Shown here piece by piece: positions 47,392-58,582 of a stretch of 64,000 nucleotides of DNA. The translations under genes were made by a program, and so were the position numbers. Under the pieces are notes generated by a model. The model was not told the DNA's origin and ran no database searches. It saw only the letters and a program-made list of their open reading frames with translations. Every line of letters starts with the position of its first letter. Within the stretch, counting starts at the first letter, position 1. The stretch comes from Drosophila pseudoobscura (taxonomy: Eukaryota > Arthropoda > Insecta > Diptera > Drosophilidae): the NCBI RefSeq assembly GCF_009870125.1, contig NC_046683.1:52591869-52655868 (forward strand), read 5' to 3'.

Positions 47392-47833
47392 AGCTCTAAC
47401 GATATTTGTCTATGTCGTTTCGGGCACTACATACACAATCGAATACTTGTTCTCTATCTTTTTCGTGGGTTTCCCTCTTTTCTCTCTTTCGCTCTAACGT
47501 TAGATACTCTTGATTTCTATGGGAACCGTAGGAACGGAATGGAGGAACATCTGCACAATGAACATTTGAAATAATCTTGAACAGATGACTCAAATATTAG
47601 ATATTCTTGTACTCGAAATGCCTTAAAAACAGCAGAAAAAGTCATTGCGGTATTCGTTACGAAGCCTTTTTTGGAGTAGTTTAAAGTACATGTGTACATA
47701 CATGGAGTACATAGCAGCCCATCACAGAGGTATTGCAACCAGAGTTAGACAAAACAAAACAACAAACTGAACATTTAAACGTATAAATAGGGTATTTTAA
47801 ATCAATGGACTTCATTCGTACTGTAGACGGGTA

Positions 47834-47842
47834 GCGCCACCT
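47834..47842 (-). promoter_or_regulatory. second CTCF-like site
   Basis: Minus strand AGGTGGCGCTAC, a full match to the Drosophila CTCF core, in the same orientation as the site at 31699-31707 and about 16 kb from it. It sits between a housekeeping gene and the likely tissue-restricted Ly6 gene. Confidence 0.45.
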
Positions 47843-48329
47843 GTCGCCACATTAAGCTATCGGTGATGCACAGTGGGCCAAACGGAATTTTTCCATTCGA
47901 CTGTTTCTGCTATATCTATGGGCATGTATTGCAAACTGTAAGATCATGTCTATCTATGTGTATACATCAATGTATATATTTTAATGCTCCATCTACATGT
48001 TTTTTATCCCCTAATATATATCGATATAGTCGGTTTTCATTCGAATGACCTTAAAAACATATTTTGTCAATACAAAATCGGCCTTTTTTCTTCAAGGTAT
48101 ATTAAGCAAAAGGGCGGACTTTACCTTGCATGCGTTGCATTTTCTGGCCGTTCTGCCTGTTGTCCATACCCTCTTTCTCCATCCATTATGTATCAAACGT
48201 GTTGTAACCGTGTAGAGTTTTTTCTACATATAGAAAAAAAAACGCACCATCTCTATTGGGCGTAGCTACTTGTTGTTTTGGAATTTCTGCAAATAAAAAA
48301 GCTGTTAAACATATTAAAAAGAAGAAACA

Positions 48330-48946
48330 ATGAACGCATACCCGACTCTCATTGCACTGCTGCTAGTAGCAGTATTGATTCACGAAGGTCTGTACACTTC
48401 TGAATAACATGAGCATAAGCCAAGCCCAGCTCAGAGTTGATCTAATAATGTTGTTTGTTGACAGGTGATGCCATTTGGTGCTACCGCTGCACCTCTGCCA
48501 CGCCCGGCTGCGCCGAAAAGTTCAACTGGCGTGGAATTGGCTTCCTTGGCGAGCAGTGCCCGGAGCCCAACGATATCTGCGTTAAAGTGACGGAACGCCG
48601 CGGCTGTAAGTGGGTCTAAGGCTCGACAGGAGCTTCATATTTATGTGGCTTTTCTTCGATTTCAGCAAAGGAAACGATAACACGTGACTGCCTAAGTGCC
48701 CTCAGCTTCCGAACAGACATTCCTGCCGACAAATACGAAGGCTGCCGTACAGCGGCAAAGGATGTGCGATTGGCCCACTACGTCAACCACACAATCAAGG
48801 AGCATGACGTCAAGCGGGACTACTTCCCAGATACAACGTTCTGCTTCTGCTTCCTCGACCATCGCTGCAACGGCGCCAGTGGTCTGCAGAAGTCCGCTGC
48901 CCTGGGCCTACTAGCCATGGCCATAACGCTACTGCTCGGCCGCTAG
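48330..48946 (+). CDS. Ly6/uPAR three-finger GPI-anchored protein
   Basis: Exons 48330-48387, 48465-48605 and 48666-48946; introns 77 and 60 bp; 159 residues. An N-terminal signal peptide ends near residue 20 (HEGDA), followed by IWCYRC, the standard Ly6 opening. About ten cysteines are spaced in three-finger fashion (CYRC, GCAEKF, QCPEPNDIC, RDCL, GC, CFCFLDHRCN). The CFC...CN pair closes the fold, and a hydrophobic C-terminus (ALGLLAMAITLLLG) is a GPI signal. Fly members include quiver/sleepless, boudin, crooked and coiled, acting in channel regulation or septate junctions; I cannot say which subfamily this is. Each exon corresponds to a typical Ly6 exon (signal, finger 1, fingers 2-3). Confidence 0.85.
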
Positions 48947-49148
48947 TGCCTCGACTGTGCTACGTAGTTGGTACCAAAGTGCCTTACTCCAATCAACGAT
49001 AGTTCAAGTAGAGCTCGAATCTCGTCTAGCCACATTCCGTCCCCATTTTTTGTACAACTTTTGTATTACTCACATTTTTGTGGTCTTGTGTTTACTCAAC
49101 TAATTAAATACATTTTACAATATTATAAACAGGCGTGAAATCGTTGTA

Positions 49149-50162
49149 TCAGGAAGAAGCTGCAGCCGCACCAGAGACGTCCGGATTCTTTGGTCCTCTG
49201 TAGTCGTAGGCTTCCACTTCGGGATGTTCTTTTATGTATTCGGCGTAGGCATCGGCCAGGCGCAAGCACTGGGGTACGGACAGCTCAAAGGAACGCAGCG
49301 TATCCCGGACATCAGCTCGCTGGAAGAGCGTTTGTGTGGTCTCTTCGCGGCTATCAGGCGGAAGCAAAGTTCCGTAGCCACGGCGACAGTACTTCTGGCG
49401 CATGCTAAAGATGTGACGCACGACGCGTTCCACAAGGGAAAAGGGCAGCTGGGTCTTGGGCTGCTTCAGTGGTATGAGCTTGACCACGCCAACGTCCACT
49501 TGTGGCTTGGGAACGAACGCCTTACCCGGTATTATGAACTTCATCACCGGCTCCGTCCAGATTTGGGACATTACAGAGAGCCGACAACGCTGCTCGCTCC
49601 CCACTGGGGCGCAGATCCGTTCGGCCACCTCCTTCTGAAAGGTGAGCGTCATGCAGGTGTCGTTGCGGCGAAACGCACCTCGGCGCGCCGCCAAGTCCGC
49701 GTACCAATTGATAAGAAGACGCGTGGAGATCGAAAACGGCAGGTTACCGATCAGATGGATGCGCTGCGTCGTGTCCGGAATATGCTGTTCGATGTTGAAG
49801 CGTAGAATGTCGTCGTAGTAGATGTCCACCTGCATGTCGAGCGGGCTGGCACATTCGCGCAGCAGCTGCAGAGTCTCGCCAAATCGCCGATCCTTCTCAA
49901 CCAGAATCAGCCGTTGGGGCTGTCGACGTAGTATAGAGCGAGTGATGCCGCCAGGCCCGGGTCCGACCTCCAGCACAATGTCGCGGGGATCAATTCGTCC
50001 CGCGGACTTCACGATCTTGTCTGTAAGTCGCTCGTCCATGAGAAAGTTCTGACTGAGCTGCTTCATGGCCTGCAGCTTGTAAAGCTTCACCAGCTCGCGG
50101 ATAGTGGGCAGCGGGGGCAGCCGCATGCCACTGTTCAACACGCGTGCCGTGACCTGTGACAT
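49149..50162 (-). CDS. mtTFB1: mitochondrial 12S rRNA dimethyladenosine transferase (mtTFB1)
   Basis: Single coding exon, 337 residues, starting MSQVTARVL; the frame is open further upstream but only through intercistronic DNA. It shows the KsgA/Dim1 layout: LSQNFLMDE (QNFL motif), SAM-binding EVGPGPGGIT, the acidic VEKD, and the catalytic GNLPFSIST (N-L-P-F). The C-terminal helical domain follows (VERVVRHIFSMRQKYCRRG). It dimethylates two adenines near the 3' end of mitochondrial small-subunit rRNA and is needed for ribosome stability and translation. COA3 lies 165 bp upstream on the same strand. In D. melanogaster the two are described as a bicistronic pair. The ATG follows directly on a good splice acceptor (GTTCTCTTGAAG|ATG). 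Confidence 0.92.
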   Translation of the reverse strand: MSQVTARVLNSGMRLPPLPTIRELVKLYKLQAMKQLSQNFLMDERLTDKIVKSAGRIDPRDIVLEVGPGPGGITRSILRRQPQRLILVEKDRRFGETLQLLRECASPLDMQVDIYYDDILRFNIEQHIPDTTQRIHLIGNLPFSISTRLLINWYADLAARRGAFRRNDTCMTLTFQKEVAERICAPVGSEQRCRLSVMSQIWTEPVMKFIIPGKAFVPKPQVDVGVVKLIPLKQPKTQLPFSLVERVVRHIFSMRQKYCRRGYGTLLPPDSREETTQTLFQRADVRDTLRSFELSVPQCLRLADAYAEYIKEHPEVEAYDYRGPKNPDVSGAAAASS

Positions 50163-50228
50163 CTTCAAGAGAACAAAAATTAGTTGGAGACTGATCGCAC
50201 TGTGTCTGGCGTGATGTATGCTACTTAC
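50163..50228 (-). other. predicted intercistronic intron ahead of mtTFB1
   Basis: Donor AAT|GTAAGTAG (GT at 50228-50227), branch-like CTAAT, pyrimidine tract, acceptor TTGAAG ending at 50163; 66 bp. Unspliced RNA has AUGUAA at the donor, a start codon followed directly by a stop; splicing removes it and puts AUG of mtTFB1 right after the junction. Confidence 0.5.
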
Positions 50229-50327
50229 ATTGTTGTGCAACGATTTTAAGGGTTTATCTGTGTGTGTGTGTGTAAAATGAAACAAAACGCTTAAGACTAA
50301 ATAATTAACAAAAACTGGAGGCGACTT

Positions 50328-50594
50328 TTAGTTGGTGTTGACCTTCTTGGGCTCCTCAAAGTCGTCCAGGAATTTCTCCTGCTGCACCGAGAATATGGAG
50401 TAGCCGTAGATGCCCAATACGGAAAGTCCCAAGGCGCCGGCAGTCAATAAATTGTTGCGGCGCACACGCTTCAGCTTCTGCACGCGGTCCAGGTTCTGCT
50501 CCTCGATCAGTTTCATGAACTGCAGCTGCGCCCTATCCAATTTCGGTGCGTTTTCTCCGTACTTGATCTTAGGTTCTTGCTCCGACGCCGACAT
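50328..50594 (-). CDS. COA3: cytochrome c oxidase assembly factor COA3 (CCDC56)
   Basis: Intronless, 88 residues, the family size. A charged N-terminal helix (LDRAQLQFMKLIEEQNLDRVQKL) and RRNN precede one transmembrane segment (LLTAGALGLSVLGIYGYSIFSV), with a short acidic intermembrane-space tail. COA3 is a mitochondrial inner-membrane protein that binds COX1 and promotes its translation and assembly into complex IV. It is the upstream cistron of the COA3-mtTFB1 unit, fitting shared mitochondrial expression control. ATCGAT-type DRE-like sequence lies about 70-85 bp upstream, and repeat R5 begins about 100 bp upstream. Confidence 0.9.
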   Translation of the reverse strand: MSASEQEPKIKYGENAPKLDRAQLQFMKLIEEQNLDRVQKLKRVRRNNLLTAGALGLSVLGIYGYSIFSVQQEKFLDDFEEPKKVNTN

Positions 50595-50694
50595 TATTTA
50601 CGTTTCAAAGTGAATAAAAACTTTTTTGCACTTTTGCCTGCTAAAAAACTTATGAAATCTGTTAATCAGTTATCGATCAAATATCGTCCGGACG

Positions 50695-51015
50695 CTCATA
50701 AAAATACCGAAATGTACTGTCTTATTTTCAAAATATACCGTGAATATACCGATAAAAAAAAAACAAACTTAGCCCACCAAGCCCCCTTTAGTAAGAAACT
50801 TGAGCTAAGCCGCAAACAAAAAAATTTAAGTGTGTGTAAGATCTTCTTGTAGATCTTATCAAATCCTTCATCTTTCATTACAAAAAAACTCGATATCTTT
50901 CACCTGAAGTTCGCTAAATTCTTCAAGTTTCATAATATTCGTGTGTGTTTAATTCTCTCCTAGTCGACAATGGGTTAATGGGGCTAATCGTACTGAGTTC
51001 ACGATCCGAAATCAT
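50695..51015 (-). repeat. dispersed repeat copy R5 (inverted)
   Basis: Its reverse complement matches the R2 right arm and R3: GAATATGAT, TTCGGATCGTGA, ATTAACCCATTGT, ATTATGAAACTTGAAGAATTT, CTTCAGGTGAA and GTGGGCTAAGTTTG. TATACCG-type and GTATTTTT motifs then lie at the end facing COA3. The orientation places the promoter-motif end next to the gene start, as in the other copies. Confidence 0.65.
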
Positions 51016-52334
51016 CATATTCTTCGATTTAATCTTTAAATGATCTAAAGTTAATAATCTTATGTACAGTTTGAGATTTATGTTGCATTTAAAATGGATG
51101 AAGGAGAACAGTCCAAGCTGAAAACCAGGTAACAATGATACCCTTGCTTTCCAGCAACGCACTCTGACGATTTTCTTCACCGCGCAGCCGTTACAACTAC
51201 ATCGAGAGCTAGCTGCTATTAAGTTTTCCTCCTATTTCGTGCAACGAGCTGCTTGCCAGTTCACTTTTGTTGGTGGCTCGAGTGCAACGCGAAACGTGCT
51301 GAGTTGTTCGAAACAATTTGTGGGGCAGGCAGCAGACGCGTTCCAGGCCTTGTCATATCTGTTGTGTAGAGTGCTATTATTTTACAAATAGCAAGCCAGT
51401 GGGGGCTGGGCTCCATCACTGCTGCAGAGGCCTAGGCAATCTCAGATTGAGAGCAAACCAAACCAAAGCAATTAAGCGCTATTACCAGCAGTCGGAGGTA
51501 ATTGCGCCTCAAAGTGCGTACTTCTTCTTTTTACCCCAACTAAAAGTATGTGTTCCATATTGTGATGTGCGCTTGAACTCGTGTATAGAAAAGGCTGCTA
51601 GGATGTTGGCAAGCCGTGAAGATGGATTTTCAAATGCGGAAATGAAAGTAAAATGTGGTTGCGTGTTTTGAAACTACTCTGAAAATCTCATACCATACCC
51701 AATAACAACAAAGCAAAGGCAAAACAAACGCGTAATTGCAGAAATCAGCTGTGTACCCACGGACAGAGACAGAGATAGCAACAGCAAAACACTCCACTTC
51801 AGCGCCCAACAGCCCCACTCTCGCCCCCCTCCTCACCTACAATGACAAGACCCAACAGCTGGTCGCGCTCTCTCGCCTGCTCTCTGGTTCTCTTTGCCTT
51901 TATTTGGTTTGCTTTTTTCCCGTTTGTTTTGTTTTGATTTTTTTTTATGTTACACGCTTGGTGTGCGAGGCTGGAAGGGGTAACTTTTTTGATACCTTTG
52001 ATAACTTTATATACCCTTAATGGGGTAACTTTTGTCTAGAAGTTGGAAAATTAATATAACATTATTTTTCAATATTCCCGGGTACCAATTTTCCTATATA
52101 TAAAATCTTGTGGCGGTGATTTATTTTTGTAATCTTTAAATTGTGAAATTCCACTTTGCAGCAAACTAAAACGCGTGTTTCGTTAACCGCCGTCCGCTTA
52201 AACGTTAGGAATACAAAACAAATCTACACACAGGCGCGAAAGGCTATAAAGCAGCTACATATAGCTTTTCCAGTCCAATAATTAGTGCAGCTATCAAATC
52301 AACAAAGAAACCGATTCCCAGCGAACCCGCAGAG
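51016..52334. other. 5' flank of the F-box gene
   Basis: No coding exon recognised. A promoter/5' UTR for the F-box gene is likely here; CAACGCGAAACGTGCTGAG near 51285 is reminiscent of fly 5' leaders. A possible donor (GGAG|GTAATT) lies near 51498. The 94- and 117-codon frames here look spurious. Confidence 0.35.
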
Positions 52335-55300
52335 ATGGCGTTCATTTCGAAAGACTTCCGATCACCCGGAGAGGCCTGGGTGAAGACCGACGTAGGCTGG
52401 GAGCGCCTAAAGGTGCTTGAGTGCGGAGGCAAACGTAAGCGGTAAGTCCATCCAGATTTTAACAATGGATTTGGGGGGGACTGATGACATTCCACTTATG
52501 AAACAGACGCGACACAATCGACTATTTGCATTTGTAAACGTTTCATTATTATAGCTTGATAATGGGGCAATACCTTATCTTGTATCATTTCACTGTAAAT
52601 AAATAAGTGTGAGAATTAATGACTTTTATGGGAATGCAGAAATCCGTAAAGTACAAGGCCACAGAAGCACAAATACAGTCCTTGACTAACTATCACTTTG
52701 GGTGGGCTTTCACAGTGCATACACGTAAACGAGGACTTTTAAATGGGGTCCTAGCAATGCCCTACTTCTAGAACATCGATGTACATATCTTATCGGTGAA
52801 AATTGCCAATGCCTTCCTTCGGATAAAGTACTACCTTGAACCAATTGTGGCACAAGGTCTAAACAATACAGCCGTCAACGTAATTCCGTATGTACGTACA
52901 TATGTAGGTCTAGTAATGTTTTTGAAGTCATTCCGCATTCCCTTCCAACCTAATTTCTCTGTATGCTAGCTATGATTTTCATATATCCATCGCATTGTAC
53001 TGTACCGCGCAAATTGTGCAAGCTTGCGTCGTGTAGGGGCCTAAAAGAAAGATTACCAGTCGAATGTATCGAATTTGTAGCATTGTTCGAGCTATACAAT
53101 ACCGAAATATTTAAATCATTTGGTTTAATAGACCCGTGTGCATTGATTGGGTCCACTGCCCAGTCGCGCCATTGGAAGCAGTTGCCCAAAGCAAAGCCAC
53201 GGATAATTATTGCGGCCCAAAACAACGCAAACCACTTCCCCCTTAGCTGTTGTAGCCATCAAAAAGTTGTGTTTTCTGTTGGTAAATGCCCATGAAAATT
53301 GAGAAACTTCGAGCTATGTCTCTCTATCGTTTATACCTATGACACGAGTAGTGGATCTACTCTCTACTCTTTAGCCCCTTCAGTGCATACTTGCAGCCAG
53401 ATGACTGTGAAAGCCACCAAAGTCCGGCTACTAGATGCAGCTGATATCTCCAGCGAGGCCGGGAAGGTGCTTTGGAAGGTACGTATAGTATCTTTGGCAC
53501 CGTTGATCGATTGCTCATTTGATTGATTGCCATTGTTTGCTCCGTAGGCAATGGGAAATTGCATGTGGGGCAAAAAGTTTTGCCAACATTACAATATAAT
53601 TCAGTAGATGTGGAGAGTGGAAAGAGCTGGGTAGAAGTACATCCTGCTGGGTTGTTCAATATTTTCTCCTAATGCGTAATCTTTTTTCTTATTTTAAAAA
53701 CCCATTACTTATTCGCTCAACGATGAATCGATTAGAGGGGTGGTAAAAGTATAAGTATAAGTAGAAGGGGAGGCGGAAAGAACGAGGCGGAAAGAGCGAG
53801 GCGGAACCTTGAGCTTTCGGGTGCACACCCTCTCTCGCTTTAGCCTAAACTTGACCGACTTTCACGCCTACCCACCGTTCGGGGATTGGAGTTTCCAAGG
53901 CTGGATGAAGTCCTGCGTCGTTGTAAGTATACATACATACATATATGTACATATATACATATGCATATGATATGAAGTACCTACATATACTCGCATGCAG
54001 CTGCAATGTAAGTCTGCATCCATGGTTTTCACCTTTGTTCTGTTTCTAATTTTGGAAGTCATTCGAGTTTCTTGAAAATATGTATACAGTATATAGCCGA
54101 GAAGATCTTGAGTCGCGGTGCTTCCGCATTTTTCCCCGCTTTTCCCCACTTTTTCCCACTTTTCCCCATTTACGAGCACACACAGTCGTGAGTGCCAAAA
54201 ATAGTTTCACCCATCTCCGCCTCCCTTTGGGTTCGATGCGTTCTTTATGACTTGTCAAAAATCCACTCCAATCTCTGACATTTTCCGCATGTGCTTGTGT
54301 TCCAAGGGGGGTTTCTGGTTCTGGTTCTGCTTGTGCTGCTGCTTGGGGTTCTGTCTTATTTTCTCACGTCCGTCCGGACGCTTATCTCAACGGACAGTGG
54401 GGCACAGAGGCAACATTCGGGAGAGAGGTCAAATCCAATTTGGGTTTCATAACGCTCTAATCAGCGCGTGCTCTTTCTACGTGGATGCTTGGGTACGAGG
54501 CTGGTGCGCAACAGGCCGCTGGCCTCGGATTTGGAACGCATTGCGTCCGTGCTGGACCCCGTTTGCTCATCGATATTGGACTGCCTGGTGGCATGTGGGA
54601 AGTGGAGCATGGCTCTCACGTAAGACGGAAGGCGAGTGCGTTTTCTCCAAGCCTTAGACCATTCCCATTCATTATATTGCTTAGGGAAAGACATCTCAAC
54701 TTTCGTGAGCGTTTCATAACCGTGTTAAGCACTCGTCTCGGGCATTACTCAACGCCTTTCTTTCTTTCTTTCTGGCCAATTAAAAATGCAATGCTCAATG
54801 CCCGGCACTGAGCTGAACCCATTAGATAATGCCTGAAAATATAATAATTAGAAATTCCAAATTGCCTGTAAAAGCAAATCCAAAGTGCATTCGCGGACGT
54901 GCCGTCGATTCGGACCCACTTTCACTCCACTCTTCGTTGAACATCGGATCGGATCGGAGCGCCTTTCGATCGATTTTCTTTAGTTTTTTTTTCCTACTTT
55001 TTCAAGACTCGTGAGGGTGACCAGATCGACTTTAGGCATCACTGGCTATTGGTCTTAAGTATATATACACCTCAGAGTATATATGTATGGCTATACGTAG
55101 ATGCATAGATGATCGATGGACTTGAACTTGGGACAAGGAAGTAGACTGTATGTCCATTCTTATATGGACCATAATGGGTATGCCACAATACTTTGGGGCC
55201 CAAAACTTTAGACCGGGGAAACCACATCTACATCTCCATTGAGAGTTCCACAGAATGATCTAAGTTTGCGAGCAAAAGTTTCCGTTCTATTCCCAATGCC

Positions 55301-58300
55301 TCGCTATGCATCTCTCTGTGTTCCGTGATCTGTGATCTCTCCGAATTCTTCTAAATTTAGACAAAAGTTGAGGCGCTCTGCGGGTTCCTCCTTCTCTGGC
55401 CGTTGTTCGGCTCCATTCCCAATTATTTATGTCGAAAAAGGTCACAAACTTAAAAATAGAGACAAAAGCGATTTGCCTGTCAGGGCCCTGCTTCTGCTGC
55501 TTCTGCAGCTGCTGCTGCTGCGCTTTTGCTGCACTTATTTTCATTTGTTTAATTCGCTTGGAGAAAGGTAAACGAACGCTTGATTGTGACGTCGTTGAGT
55601 GATTTATACGAATCACGTGGTCGACGGCCCCGGCGAAGCCGGCGTGGCACGGTCTGTTGCCTTGGGACTGTGGTGTGTGCCCCGTGGGCTGGTCCGGGAG
55701 CAGAAACAGCGCCAGCGGCAGGGGCAGATGTCGAGGTAGAGTTGGAGTCACTCGCTGGCTGCACAGCCCAGCAATTTCATTGTCTCGGTAGCATACGAAT
55801 CCACAGATAATTGCGCGTTTATCTAAACACAGCGACTGCGAGTGCTACTGCCAGTCCCGAACGAAACAAAAAATAATCAAAAATCGCACACGGCTCCCGT
55901 TTCTTTGTTTACGAATCACCTTCCATGTGAGTTTTTTTTTGGTGTATCTCCTGGATAGGTCACATTTCAAATCAAATAGAATATTATCTTCGAAGAGACA
56001 AGGAGACAACCCTTTAAAAAGAATCACAGACATCTCGCTCCCGAATCGTAATGATGCGATATTGAAAATCGAAAAAACTTCAACACATGAGCACCCAAAA
56101 CATACATTTGCATGTGTGTGTGTACATATGTATGTACATTTCTAGGACATATTCATACTCACTCGTATGTGAGTGATGTGGCCAATAAAAGCGTTGACCT
56201 ACTTCCTACCCCAGGTCCAGGCCAGCCAGCACTCGACTCCCTCGGCGTGGGCCAAAAGCTTTCGCCAGTTTCGTTCTACTTTCGTCTTTTCTTTGACTGT
56301 TGTCCTACCCCCTTTTGCACTTTTCCACTTTCCCGCTTCCCACTTCCCATTTTTCCCACACTTTGCGCATCTTCGCGTGGCTATGCTTCGCTTTGTGCCC
56401 AGGGGACTTGGAGTGGATTACAACTGATTACCAACTGACTAATAATTCCAGCTGCTGTCCACAGCTGATGCAGAATTTAATTTACTCTCAACAAGGACAT
56501 ATGCATGTACATATCGCTAGACCTGAGCTGTGGATCGATGTGCCTTGACCATTTATGGTGCCACTGTCCGACGAGGACGTGTCGTGGCCTGTCATGTCCT
56601 GTCCTTGGGAGCCACAAAATTGTTTTTGATTTCCCTCCAAACTGGGTCAGAGTTCGTGCTGGTGTGAGTGCGCCTGCCTCTGACCGTCTGTTCAACGTTC
56701 CTCCCACAGCTGCACTTTGTCTAATTGAAGCTATGAAGGCGCCCCTCTCCCCTTCCCCGTCCCCCGTCCCCCGATAATTGCCTGGCAATTACATTCGTTC
56801 TTATCACATCACATGTTTTTTGGCACAACTTTCAAATGTCACCAAATGGTTGAATTTCAAGGCCGTTCAGTACTGAACCCATTCGAAATGGTTTTTTGGG
56901 GTGAATCGATTTCGGAACGGCTGCGGACACCCACAATAAAGTTCATTCAATGCTATATCCACAGAATGGAACCTTAGGGCTCCTACTGTACCCAAAACAA
57001 AGTTATATTTAGTTACAGAAATCTTAAGACATTCATTTTCAACATTAGATTGTTACAGAATGGTGTGGCCGCCGGAATCTCTTTCATTTCCTCCTATGTA
57101 TATGTAATATAATTATCTCCCAAATCGAATGGTCATACAGTCCACGCAAATTACGCGACCCAGCACTTGTAAAGTTCGTTAAAAACTTGACACACGGCTG
57201 GGCTTCCTCTTGCCGAATCGCTGTGCACATTTAAAAACCGGGCCGGCTAAGTGATTCGACACATCGAATCGAACACAGATGCTGGGAAACATCGCCTGTT
57301 TCCGCCTCTTGAAAAGCGGTTCACAAGCGCCTAACACCTGTAAACCGCCAAAAAAACAACACCAAATCCAAGTCTGCGACGGCAACTGGCCAAACGGGTT
57401 ATCATCGGACAGAGACATGGGGACAGGGACATGGGCATGGAGATGGAGATAGAGACACTTCCGAAATGTTGCATTGACAATGAACAATGGATTATCTTGT
57501 TGCAGGCACAACTCGGAGGGGAGCAGCTACCAGGTGGTGGCCAGCGACAGCCAGGAGGTGGAGGAGGAGGGGTCCAGCATGCCACCCCACTACCACATCA
57601 CGATCCGTTGCACCCGGGAGATCGCCGGCTTCAACGGACTGAGCGAGGCGGTGAAGCGCCTCGACTTCCAGCGATCGGTGCGCGATCGGAAACGTTTCCA
57701 CTACATCTGCGCGTTCCTGCTGCTGGTCTCCAACAAGGGCATCGCCAGTCTGCCGGGCAGTGCGCAGCGGCAGCTGCTCCAGATGGTCGAGGAGGTGGCC
57801 TCGCATGGTGAGCACTAAACGGACTATCCGTGAGATCCTTCTCAATCGTCTCTCTTTTCTTCCGCAGTCAACGATAGTCAGCAGCATCCGAATGTGCTGC
57901 GTGGGCTAGCGCTGCAGCTTGAGCAGATCGTCAACCAGGAGAACCAGAAGTGCTGGGGAAAGCCGCTGGGCAGCACCTACCTCTGGAAGGAGCACATGGC
58001 CACGATCAAGCGCATCCAGCGCGTGGCCAGCCAGATCGAGATTCGAGAGGTGACGCAACGGTCTTCCCATGCAAACTCTGTTTGTTAAACTTGTAATCTT
58101 TGCAGCCCGATCCAAAGGCCAAGCCCAAGCTGCACGAGCTGCCGGAGGAGTGCGTGCGGGAGATCATTCTGTGCATTGCCGATCATCGCGACCTGGAGTC
58201 GGCCGCCAAGGCCTGGGACACCATGGCCAAGCTGGTGTCGGAGCAGCGCATCTGGCGCGAGCTGACACGATTCCACTTTAACCAGCGCCAGATCCACACC

Positions 58301-58582
58301 ATCTTGGACCTGGACAAGTTCAAGCAGATGGGCGAGATCAAAGACTGGAAGCAGATCTACCACCAGCTGCGACGTACCTACGGCGTCAACGACGACTACC
58401 AGTTCGCCGAGGTGCTGGCTCTCTGCCGCTCCTGCTGCTGTCTGTTTTGGCCCTCCGACGGACATCCCTGCATTGTCGACCAGAGCCCCGACTACAAGCA
58501 GCGCCTGGAGGAGGCTGGCGGGCAGCAGGCGCTGTCCCAGCCCGTGCCTCCGGCCCAGTTCTTAAGTTATTTCTCATTGTAA
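52335..58582 (+). CDS. F-box protein of the FBXO25/FBXO32 (atrogin-1) family
   Basis: Exons 52335-52441, 57506-57807, 57868-58049 and 58106-58582; introns 5064, 60 and 56 bp; 355 residues, the same length as human FBXO32. Exon 1 encodes MAFISKDFRSPGEAWVKTDVGWERL, collinear with MPFLGQDWRSPGxxWVKT of vertebrates, and ends in GGKRKR, a nuclear-localisation-like patch. Later blocks match the family: LSEAVKRLDF, FHYICAFLLLVSNKGIASLPG, and the F-box (KLHELPEECVREIILCIADHRDL, about residues 204-250). The C-terminal cysteine-rich segment (LALCRSCCCLFW...GHPC) and the ending FLSYFSL also match. It is a substrate receptor of an SCF ubiquitin ligase, linked in vertebrates to muscle atrophy. The probable melanogaster homologue is CG11658. 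Confidence 0.88.
52442..57505 (+). other. 5-kb intron 1 of the F-box gene
   Basis: Contains simple sequence: CATA-rich 53930-53980, TTTCCCC repeats 54125-54170, (TTTC)n near 54755, GATCG repeats near 54945. It also holds one exon-like stretch at 53401-53478 and several long frames with no recognisable product. Probably regulatory; no nested gene is convincing. Confidence 0.5.

Larger units (their letters stand above)
47290..48329. other. intergenic between the C7orf25-like and Ly6 genes
   Basis: Holds the DRE and a CTCF-like site, then AT-rich DNA with TATATCGATATA near 48015. The gene here is the Ly6 protein only; nothing else is recognised. Confidence 0.4.
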
